Below are positions 35,014 through 44,199 of a DNA stretch of 47,568 bases, piece by piece. The DNA is taken from contig NZ_JAQMUE010000024.1 in the NCBI RefSeq assembly GCF_028330985.1, positions 1-47,568 on the forward strand, in the 5' to 3' direction. The stretch is from Roseofilum reptotaenium CS-1145. Its GTDB lineage: Bacteria; Cyanobacteriota; Cyanobacteriia; Cyanobacteriales; Desertifilaceae. How positions within the stretch are numbered: position 1 is the stretch's first letter; every line of letters starts with the position of its first letter. The position numbers and the translations under genes are program-made. The notes beneath the pieces were generated by a model. It saw only the letters and a list, made by a program, of their open reading frames with translations, did no database searches and was not told where the DNA came from.

Positions 35014-37353
35014 TCAACCTAATTTTTTCAAGGCATCGATCGCCTCAGCAGCAGAAGGATAGCGATCGCGGAAATGATAGGCTACCATCTGGTCTAAAAT
35101 ATCCATCAGTTCCACACTTACTGTTTCCTCAACCAAATGATGCCAAATAGCGCTACCACTGCTCCAATCTTGGCGTAACTTCTGGGGATGAATGCCAGTT
35201 AAAGCATGGATGGCAATCATGCCTACAGAGTAAACATCACTACAGAGTCTCGGCTGTCCCATCAATTGTTCTGGAGCAGCATAGCCTTTGGTGCCGATCG
35301 CCACTGTAAACCGTTCTGTCTCTTCATCTAAATGGGGAGCAAACTGCTTAACTGCGCCAAAATCAATTAAACAGAGGCGGCGATCGCTCTGGCGACGAAT
35401 AATATTACTGGGTTTAATATCTCGATGGATGACTTGATATTGATGGACAAACGACAACACTTGCAAAATATCCAAGATTAGCGCCACCACTCGATCCACC
35501 TCTAAGCAATGATTTTCTCCCAATTCCTCACTTAAAGAACTACCTTCAATATACTCTTCAACTAAATAAAACTCTTGATGTTCTTCAAAATAGGCAAACA
35601 ATTGAGGAATTTGATCGTGTTGCCCTACAATCTCTAAGATTTCTGCTTCCGTATTAAACAACCGTTGGGCAACCTGAAAGAAATTCCCCTCCGTCTGCAA
35701 CGGTCGTAGATGCTTAATCACACAAATGGGATGTCGAGGACGCTGAATATCCTGGGCCAAATAGGTTTGCCCAAATCCTCCCGCTCCTAATACTTTCGTG
35801 ATATGATAACGTCCTCCTAACAGACTCATCGGTTGAGTCCATTCTTCTGTATTGTCCGGAGCAATTTGGGTACATTCATCCTCCTCATACCCCTCGGTTG
35901 CTGTCCAAGTTTTCGTCTCTTCTGAGCTTTCTAATTGAGTGGCATCTTGTCGTTGGGTCTGTTCCTCTAAAAAGGTTTGCAAAAGCTTCAAGTCTTTCTC
36001 TTGTTGTTTTACCCGTGCAGCCATGTGTTGTTGCAGTTTTTCGGTTTGATAAGACCGATAGCCGAAGACTCCACTGCTGCTGATCAACAATCCCAATATG
36101 GGGGAAAATAGGGGAACCCAAAGGGAAGATTGAAAGAACCACCAGCTACTTCCAGCTAAACCCAAGAGGGCGATCGCCAAGCTTCCCGATAAACGCAACG
36201 GATGATTGATCTTCCAACTTAACACAGCACCCACTCCTGCCCACCCTAGAATCCAGAGGATTTCCACCCGATCCGACCAGGTACTCATCAATGGTTGACC
36301 CTCTAAAGCCGCATTGAGAAGTTGGCTAATCATTTGGGCATGAATTTCTACCCCTGGCATTTGATGATTGCTTTCTTGTCCTCGGCTGTAGGGCGTATAA
36401 AAGTAATCATTTAAGCTAGGAGCAGTGACACCAATCAGAATAATGCGATCGCGTATCCAACTCGGATCGACCCGATCTTGCAAAACATCTGTTAATGTTA
36501 CTTTGCGAGCCACGCGATCGGGAGAATGATATTTCAATAAAATTTGATAACCCTGAGCATCCACTCCCTGATAACCCCCCGTATTAGCTTGTAGGCGGGT
36601 TAAAGGCACTGAACCTAACATCAAAGTCCCTTCAGAGGGTTTTACTTCAATATTTTCATCGGTTAAATAATGGCGCGTTAGTTGCAGCGAAAAGGCTTGT
36701 TTGATCTGACATCTAGAAGAAGGTAAGGGTCTACCCCATAACAAACTGCGACGAATCACCCCATCGTTGTCAATCACCACATCGGCAAATCCGAGGTTTT
36801 TATTCGCTACTCCGGGAGGGGGAGGAACCCCAATATCATCGTCCCCTTTGCTCAGTTGACAAACGGTGACGGTACGATTATTTTCCCCTTGTAAATAGGC
36901 CATCAATTGCTCGCGGCCAGGATTTTGGGGAATATCTCGATAGATATCTAAACCAATAATCCTTGGCTCATGGGCCTCTAAGTTCTGTAAAAGCTGATCG
37001 ATGGTTTTATCGGATAGGGGATACCTCTGTTGGGCCTGAATATCCTCTTCTGTAACACCGACAATTAAGAGTCGATCGTCAGTTTCGGCGATCGCCCTCC
37101 ACTGGGTAAACTGGTCATAGATTAACAATTCCGGTGATTCAGTCCAGCCCACTTTTCTCAACGCCACCACTAAGACTGTAGTGGTTAACGTGACAATGAC
37201 CACCGAATTTCTTACCGTAACCCAATCAAGCCAGGAATTTTGGGAATCTTTCCAAACTGTTGAGAGCTTAGGCCAAATCTGCTCACACACCAGTGAGCGG
37301 CATCGCTGCCACAAAGGGAGGCTAGTTTTCATTCCCGGTTCAATCTTGCCCAT
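35014..37353 (-). CDS. CHASE2 sensor domain Ser/Thr protein kinase
   Basis: 779 residues. A first membrane segment is near 45-62 (VVIVTLTTTVLVVALRKVG). The periplasmic CHASE2 domain (~70-350) has ELLIYDQFTQW, LDIYRDIPQNPGR and RDRIILIGVTAPSLNDYFYTPYSRG-like motifs. Two or three helices follow (~360-440), then a coiled coil (KQQEKDLKLLQTFLEEQTQ), then a protein kinase domain (~515-779). The kinase has the loop LGAGGFGQTYLAQD, VIKHL, canonical HRDIKPSNII, LIDFGAVKQ and an APE-like YAAPEQLMG. It is a transmembrane receptor kinase for an unknown extracytoplasmic signal. The canonical HRD contrasts with the HFD kinase at 20319. The start might be Met8. Confidence 0.92.
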   Translation of the reverse strand: MGKIEPGMKTSLPLWQRCRSLVCEQIWPKLSTVWKDSQNSWLDWVTVRNSVVIVTLTTTVLVVALRKVGWTESPELLIYDQFTQWRAIAETDDRLLIVGVTEEDIQAQQRYPLSDKTIDQLLQNLEAHEPRIIGLDIYRDIPQNPGREQLMAYLQGENNRTVTVCQLSKGDDDIGVPPPPGVANKNLGFADVVIDNDGVIRRSLLWGRPLPSSRCQIKQAFSLQLTRHYLTDENIEVKPSEGTLMLGSVPLTRLQANTGGYQGVDAQGYQILLKYHSPDRVARKVTLTDVLQDRVDPSWIRDRIILIGVTAPSLNDYFYTPYSRGQESNHQMPGVEIHAQMISQLLNAALEGQPLMSTWSDRVEILWILGWAGVGAVLSWKINHPLRLSGSLAIALLGLAGSSWWFFQSSLWVPLFSPILGLLISSSGVFGYRSYQTEKLQQHMAARVKQQEKDLKLLQTFLEEQTQRQDATQLESSEETKTWTATEGYEEDECTQIAPDNTEEWTQPMSLLGGRYHITKVLGAGGFGQTYLAQDIQRPRHPICVIKHLRPLQTEGNFFQVAQRLFNTEAEILEIVGQHDQIPQLFAYFEEHQEFYLVEEYIEGSSLSEELGENHCLEVDRVVALILDILQVLSFVHQYQVIHRDIKPSNIIRRQSDRRLCLIDFGAVKQFAPHLDEETERFTVAIGTKGYAAPEQLMGQPRLCSDVYSVGMIAIHALTGIHPQKLRQDWSSGSAIWHHLVEETVSVELMDILDQMVAYHFRDRYPSAAEAIDALKKLG

Positions 37354-37397
37354 ACTCGCGTATCTGAAACCTGTAGCTGTTGCCTCTTGCCTAGACG

Positions 37398-38219
37398 CTA
37401 TATGGGAATCGCCTGTCCTCTGCTCACTTCTTGTAGATTTTGGTTATAGAGATCGACTCTTCCCATCCAATCATTATGCCCTAACCCCTCAATAGGAACC
37501 AACATTTTCGGCCCATTGGCAACTTGGTAGAGTTTCTGACCATGGCTCAATGTAATCACCCGATCCAAAGTTGCATGGAAAATTAACACGGGAGCGCTGA
37601 TTTTATTTATTTTGCCAATATTATTAAATTTGTCGAACGGAAATAGGGGTATCCAAGTTACAACCCGCAAGACAGAAATAAACGTATTTTCAGTGACTAA
37701 GGTGGCAATGGGCATCTCGGTGGCTAAATCGATAGAGGGGCCACCACCGACGGAACGACCATAGAGAACAATTTGACTGGGGGGAATCTTCAGAGTTTCG
37801 GTTAGATAAGTATAGGCCGCGCGAATATCTTGATAGGCACCTCGTTCTGTGGGTTTTCCTTCGCTGGTTCCATAGCCTCGATAGTCGTAGGCAAAGATGT
37901 TAAATCCCAGTTGATTCAAGTGTTCGAGAACCGGTTGAATCATCCCCAGATCTTCGGCATTGCCATGGCTATAGAGGAGAGTATAGGTGGCGCTGGGGTT
38001 GGGGAGATATTGACCAGTAATGTTGATACCCGGTTCGGAGGTGAGGGTAACGGTCTGGGGTAAGGTTTGATAGGTAGTATCTGGAGGAAGAAAAATTCTA
38101 CTGTCTGCGATCGCGAAAATGTAGATGCAGAGAATGGTATAAATGGCGATCGCCGATCGCAGCAGACGGAACAGGGAAAATTTCCCAATTAACAGAGTTT
38201 TTAACCGTTGAGTCTTCAT
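37398..38219 (-). CDS. Alpha/beta hydrolase with N-terminal membrane anchor
   Basis: 273 residues, BAAT/Bem46-like fold. A hydrophobic segment (~22-38, AIAIYTILCIYIFAIA) anchors it or serves as a signal. The oxyanion motif YSHGNAED, the nucleophile Ser156 in LYGRSVGGGPS, Asp219 in FHATLDRVI and His248 in GLGHNDW complete a full catalytic triad. The Bem46/FSH group acts on unknown esters or amides. It is 44 bp downstream of the minus-strand CHASE2 kinase start, so they are probably separate transcripts. Confidence 0.85.
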   Translation of the reverse strand: MKTQRLKTLLIGKFSLFRLLRSAIAIYTILCIYIFAIADSRIFLPPDTTYQTLPQTVTLTSEPGINITGQYLPNPSATYTLLYSHGNAEDLGMIQPVLEHLNQLGFNIFAYDYRGYGTSEGKPTERGAYQDIRAAYTYLTETLKIPPSQIVLYGRSVGGGPSIDLATEMPIATLVTENTFISVLRVVTWIPLFPFDKFNNIGKINKISAPVLIFHATLDRVITLSHGQKLYQVANGPKMLVPIEGLGHNDWMGRVDLYNQNLQEVSRGQAIPI

Positions 38220-38295
38220 ACTAACAGGGAATTAGGGAATAGGGAATTGGAGATCGCCGCGTCTCCATGTCTGCGCGTCGTGTCCCCCAATTAAA

Positions 38296-38766
38296 TTATT
38301 CATTATTTGGTAGCCAGTTTTCATCTAAAGCCTGTTCTAAGGTGAACTTAGGGGAATAGGGAATTAGTCCTTCATCTAACTCGCTGGCTTTGAGAAATAA
38401 TTTTCTCCCATTTTGATACTGCTTAACAAAAATTTCCTCTAAAAACACATTCAGACTCGGACTACTTTCCAATTCTTCTGCAATTTCAATCCGAAAATTG
38501 GTGATTTCTGTATTCCAGCCTCGAAAGCATCGTTCTCGCTCTGCTTCCCAATACTGGATCTTGAGCAGATGTTCGCACAGTCGCATTAAATAGCTAGAAA
38601 TGCCTCGTTTCTCCCGTTTCCCCAAACTTTCTAACTCCTCAATTAAATGGTCTAGATCGACTCCTTCAAAGTTATGGGAACGCAACTGAATTAACGTTTG
38701 CTCTAGCCAAAGATGATAATCCTGGTCGTATAAGGATAGAGTATTCAGCGTCACTTGAGAATTCAT
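38296..38766 (-). CDS. DUF29 family protein
   Basis: 156 residues. It shows the classic DUF29 layout: LYDQDYHLWLEQTLIQLR, then LDHLIEELESLGKREKRGI, an SYLMRLCEHLLKIQYW helix and SPSLNVFLEE. Such proteins are widespread multi-copy proteins of unknown function in cyanobacteria. No enzymatic motif is present. It stands between the hydrolase gene and petL with G/A-rich heptamer-type repeats on both sides. Confidence 0.85.
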   Translation of the reverse strand: MNSQVTLNTLSLYDQDYHLWLEQTLIQLRSHNFEGVDLDHLIEELESLGKREKRGISSYLMRLCEHLLKIQYWEAERERCFRGWNTEITNFRIEIAEELESSPSLNVFLEEIFVKQYQNGRKLFLKASELDEGLIPYSPKFTLEQALDENWLPNNE

Positions 38767-38885
38767 CTGTACCCTCTCTAGGGAATTAGGTAATAGGGAA
38801 TAGGTAATAGAAGAGCGTCTTCATGTCCCCCCACTTACCCATCCCTGTGCCCTTCGACTGTGCTCAGGGCACAGGGTGGGTAATT

Positions 38886-38987
38886 TTAGATTAACTTAAT
38901 CGCCCGTAGTCCAAACCATAGGGTCAGGGCTACACCAATCATGCCTCCGAGGAAGGCAAAGTAGGTAATGGCTCCACCAATGCTCAT
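38886..38987 (-). CDS. petL: Cytochrome b6f complex subunit PetL-like (33 residues)
   Basis: A 33-codon frame with an excellent ribosome site (AAGGAG, 8 bases before the ATG). It encodes one membrane helix, MSIGGAITYFAFLGGM through LTLWFGLRAIKLI. The single span, 33-residue length and the F-G-L-R-A-I-K-L-I end match PetL of the cytochrome b6f complex in cyanobacteria and plastids. It stabilises the dimer in the thylakoid membrane. The gene is short enough to be missed by automatic callers. Other single-span photosynthetic peptides are possible, but the KLI end favours PetL. Confidence 0.7.
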   Translation of the reverse strand: MSIGGAITYFAFLGGMIGVALTLWFGLRAIKLI

Positions 38988-39090
38988 GTTTTTTCTCCTT
39001 TTGTTAACTCAGTGATTCAGTCTTGAGATTAATCCCAACATTCCGTAAACTAGAATACAACTGATTGACAAAGAGTTGAACCACAAAGCG

Positions 39091-40224
39091 ATGATAGATG
39101 GATTGGTTTCAGGGTCTACGGTGCGGGTGGAGTTGGGGGCATTGTCTTATGAGATTGCGATCGCCCCAGGCTCTCTTGACGAACTTGGCTCTCGTATGGC
39201 TCAGTTTCCTTCGGACATAAAAGGTTTGGGGAAAAAGGTGCTGGTGGTGTCTAATCCTACGATCGCAGATTACTACGCAGAACAGGCGATCGCTTCCTTA
39301 ACCGATGCTGGTTTTACCGTCTACTCCCATCTGATCCCCGCAGGAGAACAATACAAAACCCTGGACTCCATTCAAACTATCTATGATTGTGCCCTGGAAA
39401 ACCGCCTAGAGCGCTCCTCTACCCTCGTCGCCCTTGGTGGTGGTGTAATTGGTGATATGACTGGGTTTGCCGCTGCCACATGGCTCAGGGGAGTCAACTT
39501 TGTGCAAGTCCCCACCTCTCTACTCGCCATGGTGGATGCTTCCATTGGCGGTAAAACGGGAGTCAATCATCCCTTGGGCAAAAATCTGATTGGGGCATTT
39601 TATCAACCGCGTCTTGTTTGGATTGACCCCCAAGTGCTAAAAACTCTACCAGAGCGAGAATTTCGGGCAGGAATGGCGGAAGTCATTAAGTATGGAGTGA
39701 TTTGGGATTTAGAGCTATTTGAGCGACTTGAACGGTCAAAACGGCTGGATCGGTTTGAGGAGATTGAACCAGAGTTATTGAACTTAATTTTAACTCGTTC
39801 CTGTGAAGCCAAGGCGCAGGTAGTGAGTGAGGATGAGAAGGAAGCCGGGTTACGGGCAATTCTCAATTATGGACATACGATTGGTCATGCGATCGAGAGT
39901 TTAACGGGTTATGAGCAGGTGATTCACGGCGAAGCAGTGGCGATCGGGATGGTAGCCGTCAGTAAAATAGCTCTGAAGATGGGATTCTGGGGACAAGATT
40001 GGGATCAGCGTCAGTTAGCGTTAATTGAAAAAACTGGCTTACCCACACGCATTCCCTCACAAGTGAGCATTGAGAGCATTTTAGATAGCTTGCAAACCGA
40101 TAAAAAGGTAAAATCGGGTCGCGTTCGGTTTATTTTACCCACAGAACACACGGAAGCAAAGATTACTGACCAAGTTCCGCCCGATATCTTGCGGGAAGTA
40201 TTAGCCAGTTTAGGTGCGTCTTGA
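39091..40224 (+). CDS. aroB: 3-dehydroquinate synthase
   Basis: 377 residues from the ATG at 39091; an in-frame TTG at 39076 would add five. NAD-binding [16 protein letters not shown], the catalytic Lys in [10 protein letters not shown], and zinc ligands in [12 protein letters not shown] and [10 protein letters not shown] are all intact. It converts DAHP to 3-dehydroquinate, the second shikimate-pathway step towards aromatic amino acids and quinone rings. The petL-like gene lies head-to-head ~100 bp upstream. A broken toxin gene follows. Confidence 0.96.
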   Translation: MIDGLVSGSTVRVELGALSYEIAIAPGSLDELGSRMAQFPSDIKGLGKKVLVVSNPTIADYYAEQAIASLTDAGFTVYSHLIPAGEQYKTLDSIQTIYDCALENRLERSSTLVALGGGVIGDMTGFAAATWLRGVNFVQVPTSLLAMVDASIGGKTGVNHPLGKNLIGAFYQPRLVWIDPQVLKTLPEREFRAGMAEVIKYGVIWDLELFERLERSKRLDRFEEIEPELLNLILTRSCEAKAQVVSEDEKEAGLRAILNYGHTIGHAIESLTGYEQVIHGEAVAIGMVAVSKIALKMGFWGQDWDQRQLALIEKTGLPTRIPSQVSIESILDSLQTDKKVKSGRVRFILPTEHTEAKITDQVPPDILREVLASLGAS

Positions 40225-40276
40225 GGTTATATAAAGTTGGCCAAATCAACGACAATCGCAAGTCTCTAAACTAGAG

Positions 40277-40486
40277 ATCGAGAAACTGGTTTTTTTTACC
40301 GGAAATGCCAATTTAAGCGATCGCGTCCGTAACTGGATGGAAGATCGTCAACATCAGAAGTCGATCGGTGTCGCGAGTGCTTGGGAAATAACAATTAAAC
40401 AAAGCCAGCAAAAATTGACATTGCCCATGACTGTTGCTGATTATATTCAGGAGAAAATTCAACAGAAGCGAACCGGTCGAAAATAA
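40277..40486 (+). pseudogene. Remnant of a VapC-type PIN toxin gene
   Basis: In one plus-strand frame (GGA at 40301 to the TAA at 40484-40486) the translation reads GNANLSDRVRNWME, then SIGVASAWEITIKQSQ, then KLTLPMTVADYIQEKIQQ. This follows the conserved VapC pattern of S-V-A-S-x-W-E-x-x-I-K...K-L-x-L-P. No start codon or N-terminal acidic strand (LDTH...) precedes it, and the frame ends soon after, so the PIN domain lacks its first catalytic aspartate and its C-terminal half. Residual downstream codons (KLARQFMEKAKSQ, 40481-40554) may belong to another remnant. This explains the ~330-bp gap before the next gene. Confidence 0.7.
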
Positions 40487-40554
40487 AACTGGCTCGTCAG
40501 TTTATGGAGAAGGCTAAGAGCCAAACTTTATCGTCATTTCAAGGAGGAAGATAG

Positions 40555-41778
40555 ATGCAGGAAGTTATCAGAGAGTTAAGATTACCACAAACGATTCGCG
40601 ATCGCGCTTCAATCCTATTCGATTTAGCCCAATCTGACCAACTATCGGGCTTTCGCTGCCACTTATCCAAACTACCCGATATTGCGGATTACGTCATTGA
40701 AGTCATTCGTGCTGAATATCCCGATCTCAACGTTCCCTTTCATTCCCGGTGGCGACACTTTGAAGTTGGGGACAACTCCCGTTTAGAACAACTGCAACGC
40801 TCACTATCTGCCTATTCCGATCTAGAACAAGCTAAATCTAAACTCGATTTAGCCATCATCAGCGTCCTCCTAGATGCCGGTGCAGGCGCACAATGGCACT
40901 ATCAAGAACCCAATACAAACAACACTTACAGCCGTTCTGAAGGATTAGCCCTTGCCAGTTTTCACTCCTTTTCCGAAGGTCTATTTTCCAGCAGTCCAGA
41001 TCGTCCCTATCAAGTCGATAGTCTCGCCCTGCAAAATTTGACTGAAACCACCCTAGAAACCGCTTTTCAAACTACTCCCGAAAATCCCTTAGTCGGCATC
41101 TCCGGAAGGGTGCAACTCCTGCAAAAACTCGGTCAAGTTCTCTCCAACTACCCCCAAGTTTTTCCCAATTCTCCCCCCCGTCCCAGCGATCTAATCCACA
41201 GTTGGCTAGGACAAACTCAAAATAATCAGTTATCCGTTGTCACAATTTTCCAGACTATTCTAGAGAGTCTAGGGGAAATTTGGCCCGGACGATTAATCCT
41301 CGATGGCGTTAACCTAGGCGATGTTTGGCAACATTCTGCCCTCCCCAATACCGGAATAGGCTCCCAATTCATCCCCTTTCACAAACTCTCCCAATGGTTA
41401 ACTTACTCTCTGCTCGAACCCTTGCAAGAACTGGGTTTAACCATCACTGATTTAAATCAACTTACCGGGCTACCCGAATATCGCAATGGCGGACTTTTCT
41501 TAGACTTAGGCGTATTAGAAATAAAAGATAGTGCCTGGTTAACAATTTCCCATAAAGTCGATTCAGAACTGATTATCGAATGGCGTTCCCTCACTGTAAT
41601 TTTACTCGATCAACTCGCAGAAATCATCCGCGAAAAATTAGGCTTAACTGCCGATGACTTCCCCCTCGTCAAACTCCTACAAGGCGGAAGTTGGACAGCA
41701 GGACGCAAAATTGCCGCCCAACTCCGCCCTGATGGAGTTCCTCCCCTACGCATTGACAGCGATGGCACAGTATTCTAG
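40555..41778 (+). CDS. URC4/urg3 family (DUF1688) protein, uracil degradation
   Basis: 407 residues. The order of motifs fits DUF1688: IRDRASILFDLAQSD, FHSRWRHFEVG, LDLAIISVLLDAGAGAQW, RSEGLALASFHSF and GGSWTAGRKIAAQLRPDG. URC4 was genetically identified in the yeast URC pathway of uracil breakdown with URC1 (GTP cyclohydrolase II-like) and URC6 (uracil phosphoribosyltransferase); its chemistry is not settled. The AAGGAGG at 40541-40547 gives a strong start. upp, a URC6-type partner, lies 0.7 kb downstream. URC1 is not in the window. Confidence 0.85.
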   Translation: MQEVIRELRLPQTIRDRASILFDLAQSDQLSGFRCHLSKLPDIADYVIEVIRAEYPDLNVPFHSRWRHFEVGDNSRLEQLQRSLSAYSDLEQAKSKLDLAIISVLLDAGAGAQWHYQEPNTNNTYSRSEGLALASFHSFSEGLFSSSPDRPYQVDSLALQNLTETTLETAFQTTPENPLVGISGRVQLLQKLGQVLSNYPQVFPNSPPRPSDLIHSWLGQTQNNQLSVVTIFQTILESLGEIWPGRLILDGVNLGDVWQHSALPNTGIGSQFIPFHKLSQWLTYSLLEPLQELGLTITDLNQLTGLPEYRNGGLFLDLGVLEIKDSAWLTISHKVDSELIIEWRSLTVILLDQLAEIIREKLGLTADDFPLVKLLQGGSWTAGRKIAAQLRPDGVPPLRIDSDGTVF

Positions 41779-41809
41779 TTCTTCTCCGTGTTCCTTTGTG
41801 TCTCTGTGG

Positions 41810-42356
41810 TTATCTCAATAACCAGCTAAAAACCTGATTGACGGTTAACTGCAACTCAATACCCTCTAAAACTGGAAGCACATCCTCACCGCGATAGAGA
41901 ATCATCCGCTTATCTGGCCAAAATACCATAATCACTTGTTCTGTTGAGTAACCATCCCAGTTGAGTTCCAGCTTGCAAACAGAGCTGAATTTTGCTAATT
42001 AAAGCTGTGGTACTTTGGTCGCGAGAAAGAATTTCAATCATCCAGTCAGGAGCGCCAGAAACCGCTGTATTTTGCACTGGGATGCGATCGCCGCGAATAA
42101 TGGTAATATCGGGAACAACAGACTGCTCCGTTAGAGTGCAGCGTAACTCTGGAAAGGCTTCATAGGCACTTCCTGCTTGATCAATTGCCCCAGTCAATCG
42201 TTTCTGTAAAATGCTATGGTCAACGGTTGGCATCGGTTTTAAGTGGGCTTCTCCCTGGAAAAATTCCCACGCGGGGGACGCTTCTAAATTAGAGCGTTGT
42301 AGAAATTCTGCTAAAGTCAGAACTTGAACGGTAACCATAGATCGGGCATAGCTCAA
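41810..42356 (-). pseudogene. Uma2 family (DUF820) endonuclease, frameshifted
   Basis: The frame from 42356 (or the inner ATG at 42338) encodes a Uma2 domain with PTVDHSILQKRL, VPDITIIRGDRIP, PDWMIEILSRDQST and LCLQAGTQLGWLL. It then runs into an out-of-place end after ~148 codons. In another frame the sequence continues as EQVIMVFWPDKRMILYRG, DVLPVLEGIELQLTV and stops at 41810-41812. That is the normal Uma2 C-terminal strand order. So a single-base-type frameshift near 41935-41945 splits the gene. It may be a pseudogene, a phase-variable gene or an assembly error. It sits between the URC4-type gene and upp, on the opposite strand. Confidence 0.8.
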
Positions 42357-42455
42357 TGGCTACAGCTTATAATTATCAATAATTCACTGTCAACTCTACA
42401 GTTTATCCATTCCTATTCCCTAATTACCCATTACCAGCACGAAGCACTATCTCTA

Positions 42456-43088
42456 ATGTCCAACGTTACCGTTATCAACCATCCTCTCATTGCCCATAAA
42501 CTAACCCTCATGCGTCGCGAGGAAACCAGTACAGCCAAATTTCGCTCTTTGCTCAAAGAAATTAGCTTGTTACTCGCCTATGAAGTGACGAGAGATTTAC
42601 CCTTAAAATTAGAAGAGATTAAGACTCCTTTAGGGGTAATGGAAGCACCCGTTTTAGCGCCAGAAAAGAAAATGGTAGTGATTTCCATTATGCGAGCTGG
42701 ACAAGGCATTTTAGATGGCATGTTGGAACTCATTCCTTCTGCGCGGGTGGGACATATTGGCTTATACCGAGATCCGAGAACCTTGATTCCCATTGAGTAT
42801 TATCTCAAGGTTCCCCATGATGTCGAAGAGCGAGATATGTTCATTGTCGATCCCATGTTAGCCACCGGTAATACTGCTGTTGCTGCCATTAGTCGGTTAA
42901 AAGAACTGAACCCAACATCAATTAAGTTTGTCTGTCTATTAGCCGCTCCCGAAGGGTTAGAGCATGTTCAAGAAGAACATCCAGATATCCCAATTTATAC
43001 GACTGCCATTGATGAGTGCTTAGACGAGCATGGCTATATTTTACCCGGTCTAGGGGATGCTGGCGATCGCCTCTTCGGAACCAAGTAA
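42456..43088 (+). CDS. upp: Uracil phosphoribosyltransferase
   Basis: 210 residues from the ATG at 42456; upstream in-frame codons give no family-like sequence. PRPP-binding motif [17 protein letters not shown] and uracil-binding end [11 protein letters not shown] are present, with [16 protein letters not shown]. It salvages uracil to UMP. Its proximity to the URC4-type gene suggests a link with uracil degradation, where URC6 is an UPRT. Its 3' end overlaps the convergent WD40 gene by 39 bp. Confidence 0.95.
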   Translation: MSNVTVINHPLIAHKLTLMRREETSTAKFRSLLKEISLLLAYEVTRDLPLKLEEIKTPLGVMEAPVLAPEKKMVVISIMRAGQGILDGMLELIPSARVGHIGLYRDPRTLIPIEYYLKVPHDVEERDMFIVDPMLATGNTAVAAISRLKELNPTSIKFVCLLAAPEGLEHVQEEHPDIPIYTTAIDECLDEHGYILPGLGDAGDRLFGTK

Positions 43089-43979
43089 ATCGGGATTTGA
43101 ATCTTGGTTAGCCGTGAATTTGAGAGGATTTGGCAAACGCCACAAAACAATAGAATTAGAGTCAATATTAGCCCACAAGTTTCCTTGAGCAGTAGAAGCG
43201 ATCTCGCCACAAAGCTCTGACCAAAATCCATCACTATTAGAGTTATCTCCTAGCGATTCCGATAAACCACTACAAGCTATCTCTGACCATTGGTCTACAG
43301 GCAACGGATCTTCGGCAAGATTGGAGCCTAACAACTCTCCAGTCAGCGGATTCCAAAAATGGACGATATCGCGATCGGGATAACGAGTCACTAAAAAGTT
43401 ACCATCATCACTATAAGAGACTTCAACTTTTGACTGTATTGGTGTACTAAATTCTCGTCTTTTTTTACCCGTATTTAAATTCCAAACTTCTACAGTACCA
43501 TCCTCATTACCACTGGCAAAGGTTTGTCCATGGGGACTTACAGCTAAGGAATGAATTTCATGATCTGTATAGATAGTCATGTTTAGTCTTAACATAGCTA
43601 AATTCCAAATTTTGATCGTTTTATCAGTACTACCACTAACAAAAGTTCGCCCATTAGGACTAAATACCACTGAGGTAACTTTAGCGGTATGACTGTGCAG
43701 GTCACGAACTACTTGTTGCGCTCTTAAATCCCATAAATGAACGATCGCCTCTTGACTCCCCCCCACTGCAAAATTTCCTGTCGGACTAATGTCTAAAGCG
43801 GTAATAGTTTGGTCTGGTGTGGGTAGTTGTTTCCAAATTGTCGCTTTTTCCATGAGTGCATAGGATTGGGCGTTAATTTCTGTCTCTTTCACAGGGTTGG
43901 CATAAGCCGGTTGCACAGAAGAGATAAAGACCGTTGAGGAAAGACTTAAAAGAAGAGTGAGAATAGATCGCGTGTTCAT
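43050..43979 (-). CDS. WD40 repeat protein with signal peptide
   Basis: 309 residues from Met at 43979, preferred to the in-frame ATG at 44018 because it directly gives a signal peptide ([18 protein letters not shown] ... AYA-NP). About four WD40 repeats follow: [18 protein letters not shown] ... [23 protein letters not shown] ... [23 protein letters not shown] ... VEVWNL, and a fourth, degenerate one ending VHFWNP. The last ~90 residues ([20 protein letters not shown]) form a distinct tail. A secreted or periplasmic scaffold with an incomplete propeller is likely; partners are unknown. It overlaps upp at the 3' end. Confidence 0.82.
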   Translation of the reverse strand: MNTRSILTLLLSLSSTVFISSVQPAYANPVKETEINAQSYALMEKATIWKQLPTPDQTITALDISPTGNFAVGGSQEAIVHLWDLRAQQVVRDLHSHTAKVTSVVFSPNGRTFVSGSTDKTIKIWNLAMLRLNMTIYTDHEIHSLAVSPHGQTFASGNEDGTVEVWNLNTGKKRREFSTPIQSKVEVSYSDDGNFLVTRYPDRDIVHFWNPLTGELLGSNLAEDPLPVDQWSEIACSGLSESLGDNSNSDGFWSELCGEIASTAQGNLWANIDSNSIVLWRLPNPLKFTANQDSNPDLLGSEEAIASIP

Positions 43980-44199
43980 AAGATAAAACTGAGAGACGTG
44001 TTCTAGGGATTTCCCCAACTATAAGAAGATCTATCCCCCAAGGTTCCGGCAAAACTGACAGTATAGGTTTTGGCTCAAGGGGGACTGACGAATACCATCG
44101 GCCAGCAGTTCCTAGCAATGGGTTGTCTAGCTTAACTTTCAAGCAGATCGGATGGCGATCTGGATAATTTTCTCAATTCTGCCTTGAGATAGGACAGTT

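Noticed and set aside
42324-42455. N-terminal extension of UPRT to 42324
   Set aside because: The additional 44 residues do not resemble UPRT; the family start [10 protein letters not shown] lies at 42456.
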